Notes: generated by a model from the sequence alone, not told the origin. Counted from the first letter of the stretch, positions 9,078 to 17,144 are shown. The stretch is DNA of 64,000 nucleotides from Paenibacillus helianthi (GCF_001909055.1 NZ_LVWI01000114.1:91775-155774), one strand, 5' to 3'. Made by a program: numbers and translations.

Positions 9078-9921
9078 CCGCAGCAGCCTGTTTTCCGATA
9101 TAGCCTTTTTGGTATTCCTGGTGCTGATCTTCATATGTATCGTGTTTATCGCAGGCTCTTCAGATCATTACATCCAGAATATTATTATTTTAAATATCGC
9201 TTTTCTGCTGGCACTGGTCACCTATTTCACCAACGTAACCGCCGGGCTGGTGCTTAATCTTGCATTTATCTTCGGATACGGCTTTTTTGTTCTCTACCAG
9301 ACGGTGTCGGAGGGGGAGACCATTGGTGTCAATACGTATTTTTGGCTGGTGATGACTCCGCTGCTTACGGTGGTGCTGTGGGTATTCACCTCCACTACCC
9401 GGGAGCTGCAGGCCGAGAACGAGCGGCTGGAGAAACGAACGGCTAATCTCGCCACTGTAGACGAGAACACCGATTTGCGCAACACGATATCTTTTCAGAA
9501 GGACGCCAGTCTGTTCACAGGGATTTCTACCCGCTACAGCATTCCGCTGACCCTGCTGGTGGTCAAGGTGAAGTACTGGAGCGAAATCCGCCGTCTGATT
9601 CCTGAAGATCAGTTATCCGACGCGATCTATGATGTCTCCCAGCTTAGTCAATCCAGTATCCGCACCAATGATGCGCTGTATTTGCTGGACAAGGAGGAAG
9701 CCACCTGGGGGCTTCTGCTGTTCACGGACCGTGAAGGGGCCAAGATTGTAATCGAACGGATTAAATTCAAGCTGCAGGAATTGAATGACACGGAGTTCTC
9801 TAAGAAATATAAGGTCAATCTGGGGCTGAAAATCGGAGCCGTGCAATATGAGGAAGCAACGATAGAGAATCCGTTAGACTTTATTGTTCAGGCCAAGAAG
9901 CAGCTGGAGTATGATGTATAG
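9067..9921 (+). CDS. ydaK: YdaK-like degenerate GGDEF protein, probable cyclic di-GMP receptor
   Basis: The protein has 284 residues: four membrane helices (about 10-100), a short coiled-coil (ELQAENERLEKRTANL), then a GGDEF fold. The usual D.LTGL.NR motif has become VDENTDLRNT, the metal-binding DxD strand is lost, and the signature is DKEEA instead of GGDEF, so cyclase activity is not expected. RTND (9661-9672) sits exactly five residues before that position, which is where the RxxD inhibitory site lies in active cyclases. This fits Bacillus YdaK and Listeria PssE, known as cyclic di-GMP receptors of EPS synthases. ATG 9067 follows GGTGAT; GTG 9055 is an alternative. Confidence 0.85.
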   Translation: MRRNRSSLFSDIAFLVFLVLIFICIVFIAGSSDHYIQNIIILNIAFLLALVTYFTNVTAGLVLNLAFIFGYGFFVLYQTVSEGETIGVNTYFWLVMTPLLTVVLWVFTSTTRELQAENERLEKRTANLATVDENTDLRNTISFQKDASLFTGISTRYSIPLTLLVVKVKYWSEIRRLIPEDQLSDAIYDVSQLSQSSIRTNDALYLLDKEEATWGLLLFTDREGAKIVIERIKFKLQELNDTEFSKKYKVNLGLKIGAVQYEEATIENPLDFIVQAKKQLEYDV

Positions 9922-10054
9922 CCGATAAGTAGTCCGTATCAGTATAGATGGCGATAAGCATGCTGGCGGCTCCCGCGAGCCTGGCTCTAGACCCTGCTGA
10001 TTGATGGTGGAATGGTGAAGCCGCTCTAACTGGGCTGAGTATTGATTTTGATGG

Positions 10055-10083
10055 TTGACTCCACGCTCCAGATCACGTATGAT
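10055..10083 (+). promoter_or_regulatory. Promoter of rpmE2
   Basis: TTGACT (10055-10060) and TATGAT (10078-10083) are separated by 17 bases and lie 96 bases before the L31B start. TAAATC-tgtg-GATTTA (10095-10110) follows at about +5 to +20 and could be an operator or a small leader hairpin. Confidence 0.65.
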
Positions 10084-10178
10084 AGTATGGCGTGTAAATC
10101 TGTGGATTTAGTTATCTCCCTAGAGATCGCTTCATTTTGCCATAGAGATTGTATATGTACGGGAAGGAGGTTACTACA

Positions 10179-10427
10179 ATGAAAGAAGGCATACACCCTA
10201 AATTCAACCAGGTGATTTTCCTGGATGCCAGCGTAGGTTTCAAATTCCTGAGCTCGTCCACTAAATCGTCCGGTGAAACTATGGAATGGGAAGACGGCAA
10301 CACTTATCCAGTGATCCGTGTGGACTCCAGCTCCGCATCCCACCCGTTCTACACTGGTAAACAAAGAGATACCGAAACTGGCGGCCGTGTTGACAAGTTC
10401 AAACAACGGTTGGCTCAGAAGAAATAA
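10179..10427 (+). CDS. rpmE2: Ribosomal protein L31 type B (zinc-independent)
   Basis: This is an 82-residue L31. The start MKEGIHPKFNQVIFLDAS and the ending HPFYTGKQRDTETGGRVDKFKQR are typical of the family. It has no cysteine at all, so it is the zinc-free C-minus paralogue that replaces the zinc-binding L31 when zinc is scarce. ATG 10179 is set by a strong GGAAGGAGG (10162-10170); the frame is open upstream but without a comparable site. Zur often controls this gene in other Firmicutes, but I did not see a convincing Zur box here. A hairpin terminator follows. Confidence 0.95.
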   Translation: MKEGIHPKFNQVIFLDASVGFKFLSSSTKSSGETMEWEDGNTYPVIRVDSSSASHPFYTGKQRDTETGGRVDKFKQRLAQKK

Positions 10428-10440
10428 TAGTTTGGCCACA

Positions 10441-10490
10441 GAGGATATTCCGCAGCCATGCAGATGGCGGATGGGAGATCCTCTTTTTTT
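10441..10490 (+). terminator. Terminator of rpmE2
   Basis: GAGGAT (10441-10446) pairs with ATCCTC (10478-10483). CCGC/GCGG form an inner stem, and eight T residues follow. Confidence 0.75.
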
Positions 10491-10878
10491 TGTACAAGCT
10501 GCTTATCAACCGCAGATTTCGGGTAATAATAAGCAGGTGGGAAGTGGAAGGTGTCAATTATAGCGTTTGGAACGGCATGTAATGTGTTTTCCGAAAGGTA
10601 GTTGATTTCACCCATGTACTATCTGAAAGGCAAAAACAAATCGAGATGGCGTCGATTGTTTACCGGAAAAGTACCCTAGCCTCTGGAACCTGGCATAACT
10701 AAACATTCACTTCTCACCTTTTGAAGACTCTGCGGGCTGCCCGCAGGGTCTTCGTTGTGTTTCGAAGGCACAGAGCTGGCTGAAGAACCAGTGGTTCCCT
10801 TTGACCTGTACGCGAAGCAAATGTCCCGTGACATCCGGAGTTTTTGTAAGTATCATTCATTTGTGTGAAAGAGTAGGA
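10491..10878. other. Intergenic stretch with one strong inverted repeat
   Basis: I find no gene between the rpmE2 terminator and the cyclase promoter. The one clear element is a hairpin at 10723-10753: GAAGAC pairs with GTCTTC and CTGCGGG with CCCGCAG, around a three-base loop with one mismatch. It has no good T-tract on either strand, so a terminator role is doubtful. Confidence 0.5.
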
Positions 10879-10884
10879 TATAAT
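10856..10884 (+). promoter_or_regulatory. Possible promoter of the diguanylate cyclase gene
   Basis: A perfect -10 TATAAT (10879-10884) lies 17 bases after a weak -35 TTCATT (10856-10861) and 36 bases before the ATG. Confidence 0.5.
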
Positions 10885-10920
10885 AAGGCAAAGTGATCTC
10901 AAAAATAGGAGAAATATGAC

Positions 10921-12507
10921 ATGCCGTGGATGCAGGGTTATCCGTTTTATCTATTGATGGGCTGTGTTCTAAGTCTCTATATGGGTGTCAGTTCATATAA
11001 GTACCGCTCCACGCCGGGAAGACGTTATTTATGGATCTTAATGCTGCTGGTCAGCTTGATCTTTGCGGCTACAGCCGGAGAGATCATATCGGTTTCTTTT
11101 CAGGCCAAGCTTTGGTGGAAGAATCTGCAGCAGCCCCCGCTATTTCTAAGCACGATCTTTACTTACGCGGTAATCAAAGAGTATGTGTCCCGTTCTGTGG
11201 AGGGGCTGGCCAGGAGGCTTGCCCTCTTCTGCATTCCGGTTGCCCTGGATGTGGCGCTGATCTTTACCGATTCGTATCATCACCTGATGCGCAGCGGGAT
11301 AGGACTTGCCACCGTGGCGGGCGTCACCGGAATAGTAGTTCATCCCACGGTGCTGAGTATGATACTGATTGCCTATGACCAGATGTTCGGGTTATATGCT
11401 GTTTATTTACTGGCTTTATCCTTACTGAACTCCCCCAAATATTATTTTCGCCGGAATCTAATGTTGCTGGGAGGGCTGCTGATTCCGGTTCTATCAGTGT
11501 TTTTGCTGCCGCTTCTCAGAATTACCATTACAGGCTTCACGGCATTTACTTATCTGCCGCCGATTCTTGCCGGATACCTCAGCATTTTCCGCGATCCGCG
11601 GCTGTCGCTGTATCCTCTGGCCAAGAGTAAAATCTTTGAGAATATGAAAGACGGCATTGTGCTGACGGACCGCTATGACAACATTATTGATATAAATGAG
11701 GCAGCTGACTCTATGCTGCGCAGCTTGCTGAAAGAGCAGCAGGAGCCCAGGAACAACACCTGGATGGGCAGGAGTATCCATCTGCTGCTGAACCGCTATG
11801 AAGATATCGCATCACAATATTCCAAACGCATCGAGGGGCAATTCGAAATTAAAGCGCCTGGCGAGGAGGGTGCCTGGTTTGGCGTCTCTCTCATTGCCAC
11901 TGAACGGGGCAAGGCCGAAACTACGGGGATGCTCATGGTATTCAGTGACCTCAGCGAGAAGAAACGTTATGAACGTGAACTGCTCCATCAGGCGACAGTG
12001 GATGATCTGACCGGCCTCTATAACCGGAGGCACTTCATGCGTCTGTTACAGCAGTATCCTGTACGGGACGGAGCGGGACTAGCACTGCTTCTGTTCGACA
12101 TAGACGATTTTAAATTGATTAACGATACATACGGGCATATGGCTGGCGATCTGGCACTGGTGAACTTCTCCCGCAAGATCCTTGCGGAATATGAGAATAA
12201 GGGGATTGCTGGCAGGGTGGGCGGCGAAGAGTTCGCCGTGTGCTTCTTCACAGGCAGTGAGAACGAGGCACTGAAAGAGGCAGAGTGCTTCCGGGAAACG
12301 ATGGGCGGGCATGTGGTCCATCTGGGCGAGGGACACAGTATCAGGCTTACGGTCAGCATCGGAATTGCCTTTACGGAGCGCAGCGATGTAACCTTTGAGG
12401 ATCTGTACCGCCAGGCCGATGAAGCGCTGTATCTATCCAAGGCCACCGGCAAGAACAGAGTTACGCTGGGCCGCGAGCCGGCCATTCGGGAAGCACTTAA
12501 AGGATGA
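10921..12507 (+). CDS. Membrane diguanylate cyclase with 7TM sensor, PAS and GGDEF domains
   Basis: The protein has 528 residues. Seven hydrophobic helices (about 5-220) resemble the 7TM input domain found at the N-terminus of some histidine kinases. A PAS-like segment follows (about 235-345, starting MKDGIVLTDRYDNIIDINEAA). The GGDEF domain then carries DDLTGLYNRRHF, DIDDFKLINDTYGH and the intact signature GGEEF, so it should make cyclic di-GMP from two GTP. No RxxD site precedes the signature, so product inhibition of the usual type is unlikely. It lies 1 kb after the EPS operon with its cyclic di-GMP receptor and may supply that signal. AGGAGA sits 8 bases before the ATG. Confidence 0.88.
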   Translation: MPWMQGYPFYLLMGCVLSLYMGVSSYKYRSTPGRRYLWILMLLVSLIFAATAGEIISVSFQAKLWWKNLQQPPLFLSTIFTYAVIKEYVSRSVEGLARRLALFCIPVALDVALIFTDSYHHLMRSGIGLATVAGVTGIVVHPTVLSMILIAYDQMFGLYAVYLLALSLLNSPKYYFRRNLMLLGGLLIPVLSVFLLPLLRITITGFTAFTYLPPILAGYLSIFRDPRLSLYPLAKSKIFENMKDGIVLTDRYDNIIDINEAADSMLRSLLKEQQEPRNNTWMGRSIHLLLNRYEDIASQYSKRIEGQFEIKAPGEEGAWFGVSLIATERGKAETTGMLMVFSDLSEKKRYERELLHQATVDDLTGLYNRRHFMRLLQQYPVRDGAGLALLLFDIDDFKLINDTYGHMAGDLALVNFSRKILAEYENKGIAGRVGGEEFAVCFFTGSENEALKEAECFRETMGGHVVHLGEGHSIRLTVSIGIAFTERSDVTFEDLYRQADEALYLSKATGKNRVTLGREPAIREALKG

Positions 12508-12543
12508 GTACATAGAATAAATGATTTGAGGCACCTATCAAAT

Positions 12544-12587
12544 AGCCGCGACTCTGCAATTTTGCAGAGCACCGCGGCTTTTTTTTG
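12544..12587 (+). terminator. Terminator of the diguanylate cyclase gene
   Basis: AGCCGCG (12544-12550) pairs with CGCGGCT (12573-12579). An inner CTCTGCA/TGCAGAG stem and a run of T follow on the plus strand. It lies between convergent genes. Confidence 0.85.
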
Positions 12588-12638
12588 AAATACAAGGATT
12601 TATAGGGTTCACGCTATTGCGAGCGCACAAGCCTAATG

Positions 12639-13664
12639 TTACTCCGTCTCCAAGACCACCTTCAGGGCCGTTCCCGTTGGAGGCAGGCTTCGGGTCAGGA
12701 AGGGACTATAGAACCCGATAACCTTGGCGCCCTCGGTGAGATCGGCGGAAGATACAGCTTCTCCGCTTGAATTGATGATAACAGTAGCCTCCGTCAGGCG
12801 AAGCACAACTTCATTTTGTGATTTCCCGCTCAGTGCACTGCCGCGGATACGGATGCTGGCTGTACCATCCCCGGCGGTAATGACTTGCTGGATGGTGCCT
12901 GCCGTGCCCAGAAATTCGTCTGGTGATTCCGCGTCCAGTACAGTAATCTGGTAGGCCGGAGTTTGCGGAGGCAAGCTGCGGGTAGAGATCAGGGAGTGCT
13001 GAGCCTCAATAGTCATGCCGATGTGAAGCTCGTTGAAGGCCAGCGCCGAGCCGTCTTTGCGGACAAGCCGGGTATCCTTCCCAACGTTCAGAACGATTCC
13101 CTCTGTACCGATCCCCCGGATATGCACGGCCTGGTAGTTGTCCGCATCGGTAATAGAAGTAATCACGCCGGTCTCACTGAGACCATCTGCTGCCGGACGA
13201 ATCAGAATCTGTTGTCCCTCCACGGTTACCGCTTGCCGCAGCACTTTACTTATAAAAGAGGCGGGGACATACAGCTTGCCCTGCTTTGTTTGCGGAGCTG
13301 TACCGAGTGTGATGTATCTTTTATTGATTGTATAACGGTCTTGGCCACTTTTTACTGTAGTGAAAATGCTCCCCTTATTCAGGTCTACGGCCTTCGTCTG
13401 CGCATTCCAGGCGACCGTGAAGCCAAGCGCACCGGCAACAGCGCGAAGAGGAACCAGCGGCTCTTTGCTGCCGGAAGGCTGGTAGCCGGACTCCGAAAGA
13501 GCAGTCCCGCTCAGGGATATCGAGAATATAGCAGCCACAGATGAGGATGCCTTTACGGCGCTGAAGTGTGTGGATGAAGCGCTAGGGGCAGCAGAGACCC
13601 CTCCGGTGGTAAGGGCAAGCGACAGGGTTAGCAGGATAGCACTTGTTTTTAGGATGACGTTCAT
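12639..13664 (-). CDS. Secreted protein with copper amine oxidase N-terminal (stalk) domain
   Basis: This 341-residue exported protein has a signal peptide ending near GGVSAAP. The stalk domain follows (about 60-155), with PLRAVAGALGFTVAWNAQTK and LYVPASFIS, the typical repeat of the copper amine oxidase N1 family that is abundant in Paenibacillus cell-envelope proteins. The C-terminal half is beta-rich with repeated IRGIG/IRGSA segments and no recognised catalytic motif. It is probably a wall- or matrix-associated binding protein. The start is supported by AAAGGAG upstream on the minus strand. It is divergent from the HAD gene across a large inverted repeat. Confidence 0.75.
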   Translation of the reverse strand: MNVILKTSAILLTLSLALTTGGVSAAPSASSTHFSAVKASSSVAAIFSISLSGTALSESGYQPSGSKEPLVPLRAVAGALGFTVAWNAQTKAVDLNKGSIFTTVKSGQDRYTINKRYITLGTAPQTKQGKLYVPASFISKVLRQAVTVEGQQILIRPAADGLSETGVITSITDADNYQAVHIRGIGTEGIVLNVGKDTRLVRKDGSALAFNELHIGMTIEAQHSLISTRSLPPQTPAYQITVLDAESPDEFLGTAGTIQQVITAGDGTASIRIRGSALSGKSQNEVVLRLTEATVIINSSGEAVSSADLTEGAKVIGFYSPFLTRSLPPTGTALKVVLETE

Positions 13665-13712
13665 GACGGATGCTCCTTTGGTTCAGATTCTCTGGTGCCG
13701 GGTCTATTAACC

Positions 13713-13764
13713 TCTAAACGTCAGGATATGGGATTTTGTTGCATAAGTCCCATATCCGTTTAGA
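13713..13764. repeat. Long inverted repeat between divergent genes
   Basis: TCTAAAC and GGATATGGGA (13713-13733, separated by a four-base bulge) pair perfectly with TCCCATATCC and GTTTAGA (13748-13764) around a 14-base loop. Its place between two divergent starts suggests a regulatory DNA site or a leader hairpin. Neither strand shows a terminator T-tract. Confidence 0.7.
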
Positions 13765-13812
13765 ATGAAAATATTAACAATAGCTTCAATACAGACGCTT
13801 AGGAGGGGAACT

Positions 13813-14526
13813 ATGTATCAGACATATATTTTTGATCTATATGGCACGCTGATTGACATTAAGACGGACGAGGAGCAACCCGGAGTCTGGGAGCGGCTCG
13901 CGCTCCACTTCGGTTATCATGGCCTGACTATTACCGGAGAGGAGCTGCAGCAGCGGTTTCTGCTGGAACGGGATCGTCAGCTTGCCGCTGCTGCACAGCA
14001 CTGTGAGTTCCCGGATTTTGTGATGGAGGAGGTCTTCCGGGAGGTAGCCCGGTATTTGGGCGGGAACCCTGGACAAGCCTGGCTGCACGAAACCGTAAGA
14101 TGGCTGCGCACCTTATCCATGATTAAGATCTCCCTGTATGACGGGGTTGAGGAAATACTGCGGCACCTGAGATCGCGGGGCAAGAAGGTGTTCTTGCTCT
14201 CCAACGGCCAGAAAACCTTCATCGAAGCAGAACTGACCATGCTGGGTATTCTGCATTTATTCGACGGGGTTGCGATATCCTCGGAGGCAGGCATCAGCAA
14301 ACCTGATCCGCTGTTTTACCGCTATTTGACAGAGAAGTACGGGGCTGATCTAAGCTCGGCTGTTATGATCGGCAATGATCCGCGTACAGACATGACAGGT
14401 GCGGCGGCAGTGGGAATTGATTCCTGCTTCATTCGTACGGCTTCCTCTCCGGCTGACGTTCCGGTGCAGAGCACCGTCCAAATCTGGGATGGCGATTTGC
14501 GCAAAATCCCTGGCTGGAACCTGTAG
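13813..14526 (+). CDS. HAD superfamily hydrolase
   Basis: This 237-residue HAD phosphatase-type protein has motif I as FDLYGTL (nucleophile Asp8), motif II as LLSNGQ, and motif III/IV as SKPDPLFYR with GNDPRTD. The second Asp of motif I is Tyr, as in L-2-haloacid dehalogenases and some phosphatases, so the substrate class is uncertain. A helical cap domain fills about residues 20-95. ATG 13813 is preferred because AGGAGGGG lies just upstream; the frame opens earlier without such a site. It stands alone and divergent from the stalk-domain gene. Confidence 0.8.
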   Translation: MYQTYIFDLYGTLIDIKTDEEQPGVWERLALHFGYHGLTITGEELQQRFLLERDRQLAAAAQHCEFPDFVMEEVFREVARYLGGNPGQAWLHETVRWLRTLSMIKISLYDGVEEILRHLRSRGKKVFLLSNGQKTFIEAELTMLGILHLFDGVAISSEAGISKPDPLFYRYLTEKYGADLSSAVMIGNDPRTDMTGAAAVGIDSCFIRTASSPADVPVQSTVQIWDGDLRKIPGWNL

Positions 14527-14619
14527 CTTTCTGGATTACTGGCGGTACATTTGCTCCCGGTTCCGGCCAGATTTATAATATGCCTAAGATCTTAATATGT
14601 GGGAGAGAAGGGCTGGACC

Positions 14620-15723
14620 ATGACCTTAATTATTATCGCTGTTTTCCTTGTGGCGCTGGCCGTGTTGGCTTACGTTGTAATGACCTTTTATCCTTCCTTT
14701 GGCCGCAGAGCCTCCAAGGAGGAAAAGCGGATGATCAGCCGCTCGCTGAATTACAAGGATGGCAAATTTGTGTATCCTGCAGCAACTGTGATGATGGAAA
14801 ACAGCGCTGGAGGCGGCTTATCCATTCTCAAGGATTTCATCAAAGGCAATCCCCGCTCGCGGCCGCAGCAGCCCCTGATTCCGGAGAAGCTCCTGCCCGG
14901 TTCGATTCAGGCGACCGGAGACACCCGGGTGACCTGGTTTGGACATTCCGCTGTCCTGCTGGAGATAGATGGAGTGACGCTATTCCTTGATCCGATGCTG
15001 GGCCGCTCTCCATCCCCTTTTCCATTTGTCGGGGGACGTCGATACAGCAAGCAGCTGCCGGCCCAGATTTCGGAGCTGCCTCACATCGATGCCGTATTGC
15101 TCTCCCATGACCATTATGACCACCTCGACTACGGCACGATCAAGCAGTTGAAGGACAAGGTGGGCATGTTCATTGTACCGCTTGGCGTCGGCGCACACCT
15201 GCAGCGCTGGGGGGTGAGCCGGGAGAACATTCGTGAACAGGACTGGTGGGATGAAATCCGGTATGCAGGGCTTACGCTGACCAGCGCTCCGGCGCGGCAT
15301 TTCTCCGGGCGCAGCCTGCTGGACCGCAATTCCACCCTCTGGTGCTCATGGATTATCCGGGGGGCGGAGACGAAGATCTTCTTCAGCGGGGACAGCGGCT
15401 ATGGCCCCCACTTTGCCGAGATTGGCGAGAAGTATGGACCCTTTGATCTGACGCTGATGGAATGCGGTCAATACGATCCGCGCTGGGCGGATATTCATAT
15501 GTTTCCGGAACAGACGGTTCAGGCGCATCTGGATGTGCGCGGCGCCCTCATGATTCCGATCCATTGGGCGGCATTTACCCTGTCGATGCATGACTGGACT
15601 GATCCGGTGGAGCGTGTCTTCGCAGCGGCGAAGGCGCAGAATGTGCGTCTGGCTACACCGCGTATCGGCGAGCCGGTCTATGCGGGTTCTGCCGAGGTCC
15701 CTACACTGGCATGGTGGAAGTAA
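14620..15723 (+). CDS. Membrane-anchored metallo-beta-lactamase-fold hydrolase
   Basis: This is a 367-residue protein. One N-terminal helix (about 2-22) anchors a metallo-beta-lactamase domain with the HDHYDH metal motif, a later metal-ligand segment GDSGYG and IPIHWAAF near the end. The pattern fits the UlaG/NAPE-PLD-like branch of the fold. It would hydrolyse an ester or phosphodiester at the membrane; the substrate is unknown. ATG 14620 follows AAGGG at a normal distance. GTG 14599 is in frame but lacks a site. Confidence 0.8.
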   Translation: MTLIIIAVFLVALAVLAYVVMTFYPSFGRRASKEEKRMISRSLNYKDGKFVYPAATVMMENSAGGGLSILKDFIKGNPRSRPQQPLIPEKLLPGSIQATGDTRVTWFGHSAVLLEIDGVTLFLDPMLGRSPSPFPFVGGRRYSKQLPAQISELPHIDAVLLSHDHYDHLDYGTIKQLKDKVGMFIVPLGVGAHLQRWGVSRENIREQDWWDEIRYAGLTLTSAPARHFSGRSLLDRNSTLWCSWIIRGAETKIFFSGDSGYGPHFAEIGEKYGPFDLTLMECGQYDPRWADIHMFPEQTVQAHLDVRGALMIPIHWAAFTLSMHDWTDPVERVFAAAKAQNVRLATPRIGEPVYAGSAEVPTLAWWK

Positions 15724-15794
15724 GAGGCGGGACGGAGTAAGGACTTGTGGTACAATAGCTGTGCATAAATGCCAGAGGAGCTGACTATACGAAT

Positions 15795-16073
15795 ATGAGT
15801 GATCAAGTGAATGAGCAGGAGCTGCTGGAGGTGTTGGCTGCGGAGACCAAAGTCGACCCGAAGCTGATTGAGCTGGTGCTGAAGCATGAGCAGACCTTTA
15901 TCAACAAGGCCAAAGCAAATGCCAAAGGTGAGGTAGACATCGATAACGATGATCTGGTGGATTATATCGTCGCCCAGCGTGATGTGAAGCTGGATGAACT
16001 GACTGTAGAGAGCATCCTCGATGCTGAAATGGATTATTTAATGGATAAAGGGCTAGCCGGATATATCGACTAA
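15795..16073 (+). CDS. Small acidic protein of unknown function
   Basis: The protein has 92 residues, is strongly acidic and probably all-helical (ELLEVLAAETKVDPKLIELV, later VDIDNDDLVDYIV). It has no signal, cysteine or membrane segment. AGGAG precedes the ATG at a normal distance, and a terminator follows, so it is a genuine single-gene unit. I do not recognise a family. The start could bind DNA or protein, but nothing in the sequence proves it. Confidence 0.75.
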   Translation: MSDQVNEQELLEVLAAETKVDPKLIELVLKHEQTFINKAKANAKGEVDIDNDDLVDYIVAQRDVKLDELTVESILDAEMDYLMDKGLAGYID

Positions 16074-16082
16074 CCCTTGCGG

Positions 16083-16141
16083 CTGCCCGGTTTTCGGCCT
16101 TTGCGGAAGACTCAGACCGGGCAGAATATTTTTATTTTTAG
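16083..16141 (+). terminator. Terminator after the small acidic protein
   Basis: CTGCCCGGT (16083-16091) pairs with ACCGGGCAG (16116-16124), followed by a T-rich tail. Confidence 0.85.
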
Positions 16142-16149
16142 CAATTCCT

Positions 16150-16178
16150 TTGCTTTCGGAGAATTAATGTGATACAAT
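16150..16178 (+). promoter_or_regulatory. Promoter of the cold-shock gene with a long leader
   Basis: TTGCTT (16150-16155) and TACAAT (16173-16178) are spaced by 17 bases. Transcription from here would give a leader of about 147 bases before the ATG, which matches the long, structured leaders of csp genes. Confidence 0.65.
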
Positions 16179-16331
16179 AAATTCAAACATAAAGTTAAAC
16201 CTTAATTCACATATTGTAAAGGGTTATCATTTGTGCGTATGAAGCCTTTTCCAATGTGTGAATTTTTATTTGTTCGTACAATACGTAGGAATAAAAGGAC
16301 ATGTGTTAAATAAAATTTTGGAGGTAATATC

Positions 16332-16532
16332 ATGCAAACAGGTACAGTTAAATGGTTCAATGCAGACAAAGGTTTCGGTTTTATCGAGGTTGAAGGCGGA
16401 AGCGACGTATTCGTACACTTCTCCGCAATCACTGGCGACGGCTTCAAATCTTTGGACGAAGGCCAACGCGTTGAGTTCAACGTAACTCAAGGCGCTCGTG
16501 GACCACAAGCCGAAAACGTTGTAAAACTGTAA
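16332..16532 (+). CDS. CspA-family cold-shock protein
   Basis: This 66-residue cold-shock domain protein has both RNA-binding motifs: RNP1 KGFGFIEV and RNP2 VFVHF. It starts MQTGTVKWFNADKG and ends in the usual PQAENVVKL. It binds single-stranded nucleic acid and works as an RNA chaperone. GGAGG precedes the ATG. The YdjO-like gene follows, and both are known to be cold-inducible families. The long leader suggests post-transcriptional cold control. Confidence 0.95.
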   Translation: MQTGTVKWFNADKGFGFIEVEGGSDVFVHFSAITGDGFKSLDEGQRVEFNVTQGARGPQAENVVKL

Positions 16533-16544
16533 TTTTGAAATCAG

Positions 16545-16582
16545 GCTGTCCTTAACACATGTTGAGGGCAGCTTTTTTTTTT
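16545..16582 (+). terminator. Terminator of the cold-shock gene
   Basis: A 12-pair stem (16545-16556 with 16561-16572, two G-U pairs) closes a four-base loop and is followed by ten T residues. Confidence 0.85.
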
Positions 16583-16668
16583 GACACCGAACAAGCCGCT
16601 GCAGCCCTGCCATAACGCCCGTTAAGGGGTGTGGACATCTTCTCAATTCGAACCAAGGAGGGGTACTT

Positions 16669-16899
16669 ATGTATTTTCGTAAAAAAGCACTGGAGGATCT
16701 TCCACAGGAAGACACAGCCATCTGGTCCTGCACCAAAGAGGATTGCTCAGGATGGATGCGCGATAACTTTGCCTTTCAATATGTACCTACCTGCTGGCAA
16801 TGTAACTCTCCAATGACTAGAAGCATGAAGATACTGCCTATGCTTGTGAACACGAATTTTGACATGAAGGCGATCAAGAAGGGCATTACGATTACGTAA
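16669..16899 (+). CDS. YdjO-like cold-inducible zinc-ribbon protein
   Basis: This 76-residue protein starts MYFRKKALEDLPQEDTAIW and carries CTKEDC and later CWQC, a four-cysteine arrangement suggesting a zinc ribbon. It fits the YdjO family, described as cold-inducible in Bacillus. A strong AAGGAGGGG precedes the ATG. It lies right after the cold-shock domain gene but behind a terminator, so it probably has its own promoter. Its molecular function is not known. Confidence 0.75.
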   Translation: MYFRKKALEDLPQEDTAIWSCTKEDCSGWMRDNFAFQYVPTCWQCNSPMTRSMKILPMLVNTNFDMKAIKKGITIT

Positions 16900-17001
16900 T
16901 CTGCCGCTTCAGAAGCCGATCTATACATTTAGACAGCACTAAGAATATCATTTAGCAGTCGGTTCCTTTAGAGGAGCGGGCTATTTTTTTTGTGAATAAG
17001 G

Positions 17002-17047
17002 CCCTTAACAGAACCCTTGCCAAGGGAAACTGCTTAAGGGTTTTTTT
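17002..17047 (+). terminator. Terminator after the YdjO-like gene
   Basis: CCCTTAA (17002-17008) pairs with TTAAGGG (17034-17040), with an inner CCCTT/AAGGG hairpin and seven T residues after it. Confidence 0.8.
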
Positions 17048-17144
17048 GGTGCGTCTGGCGGAGGGCGGCATTTGTTCTTGACAATTGGCGAAACTTTTGG
17101 AGAATAAGGTTGGAAACGCTGCCACGTGAAAGAGGGAATCCTGT

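Noticed and set aside
10723..10753. Terminator for a gene in 10490-10720
   Set aside because: The stem is strong, but no T-tract follows and no gene precedes it.
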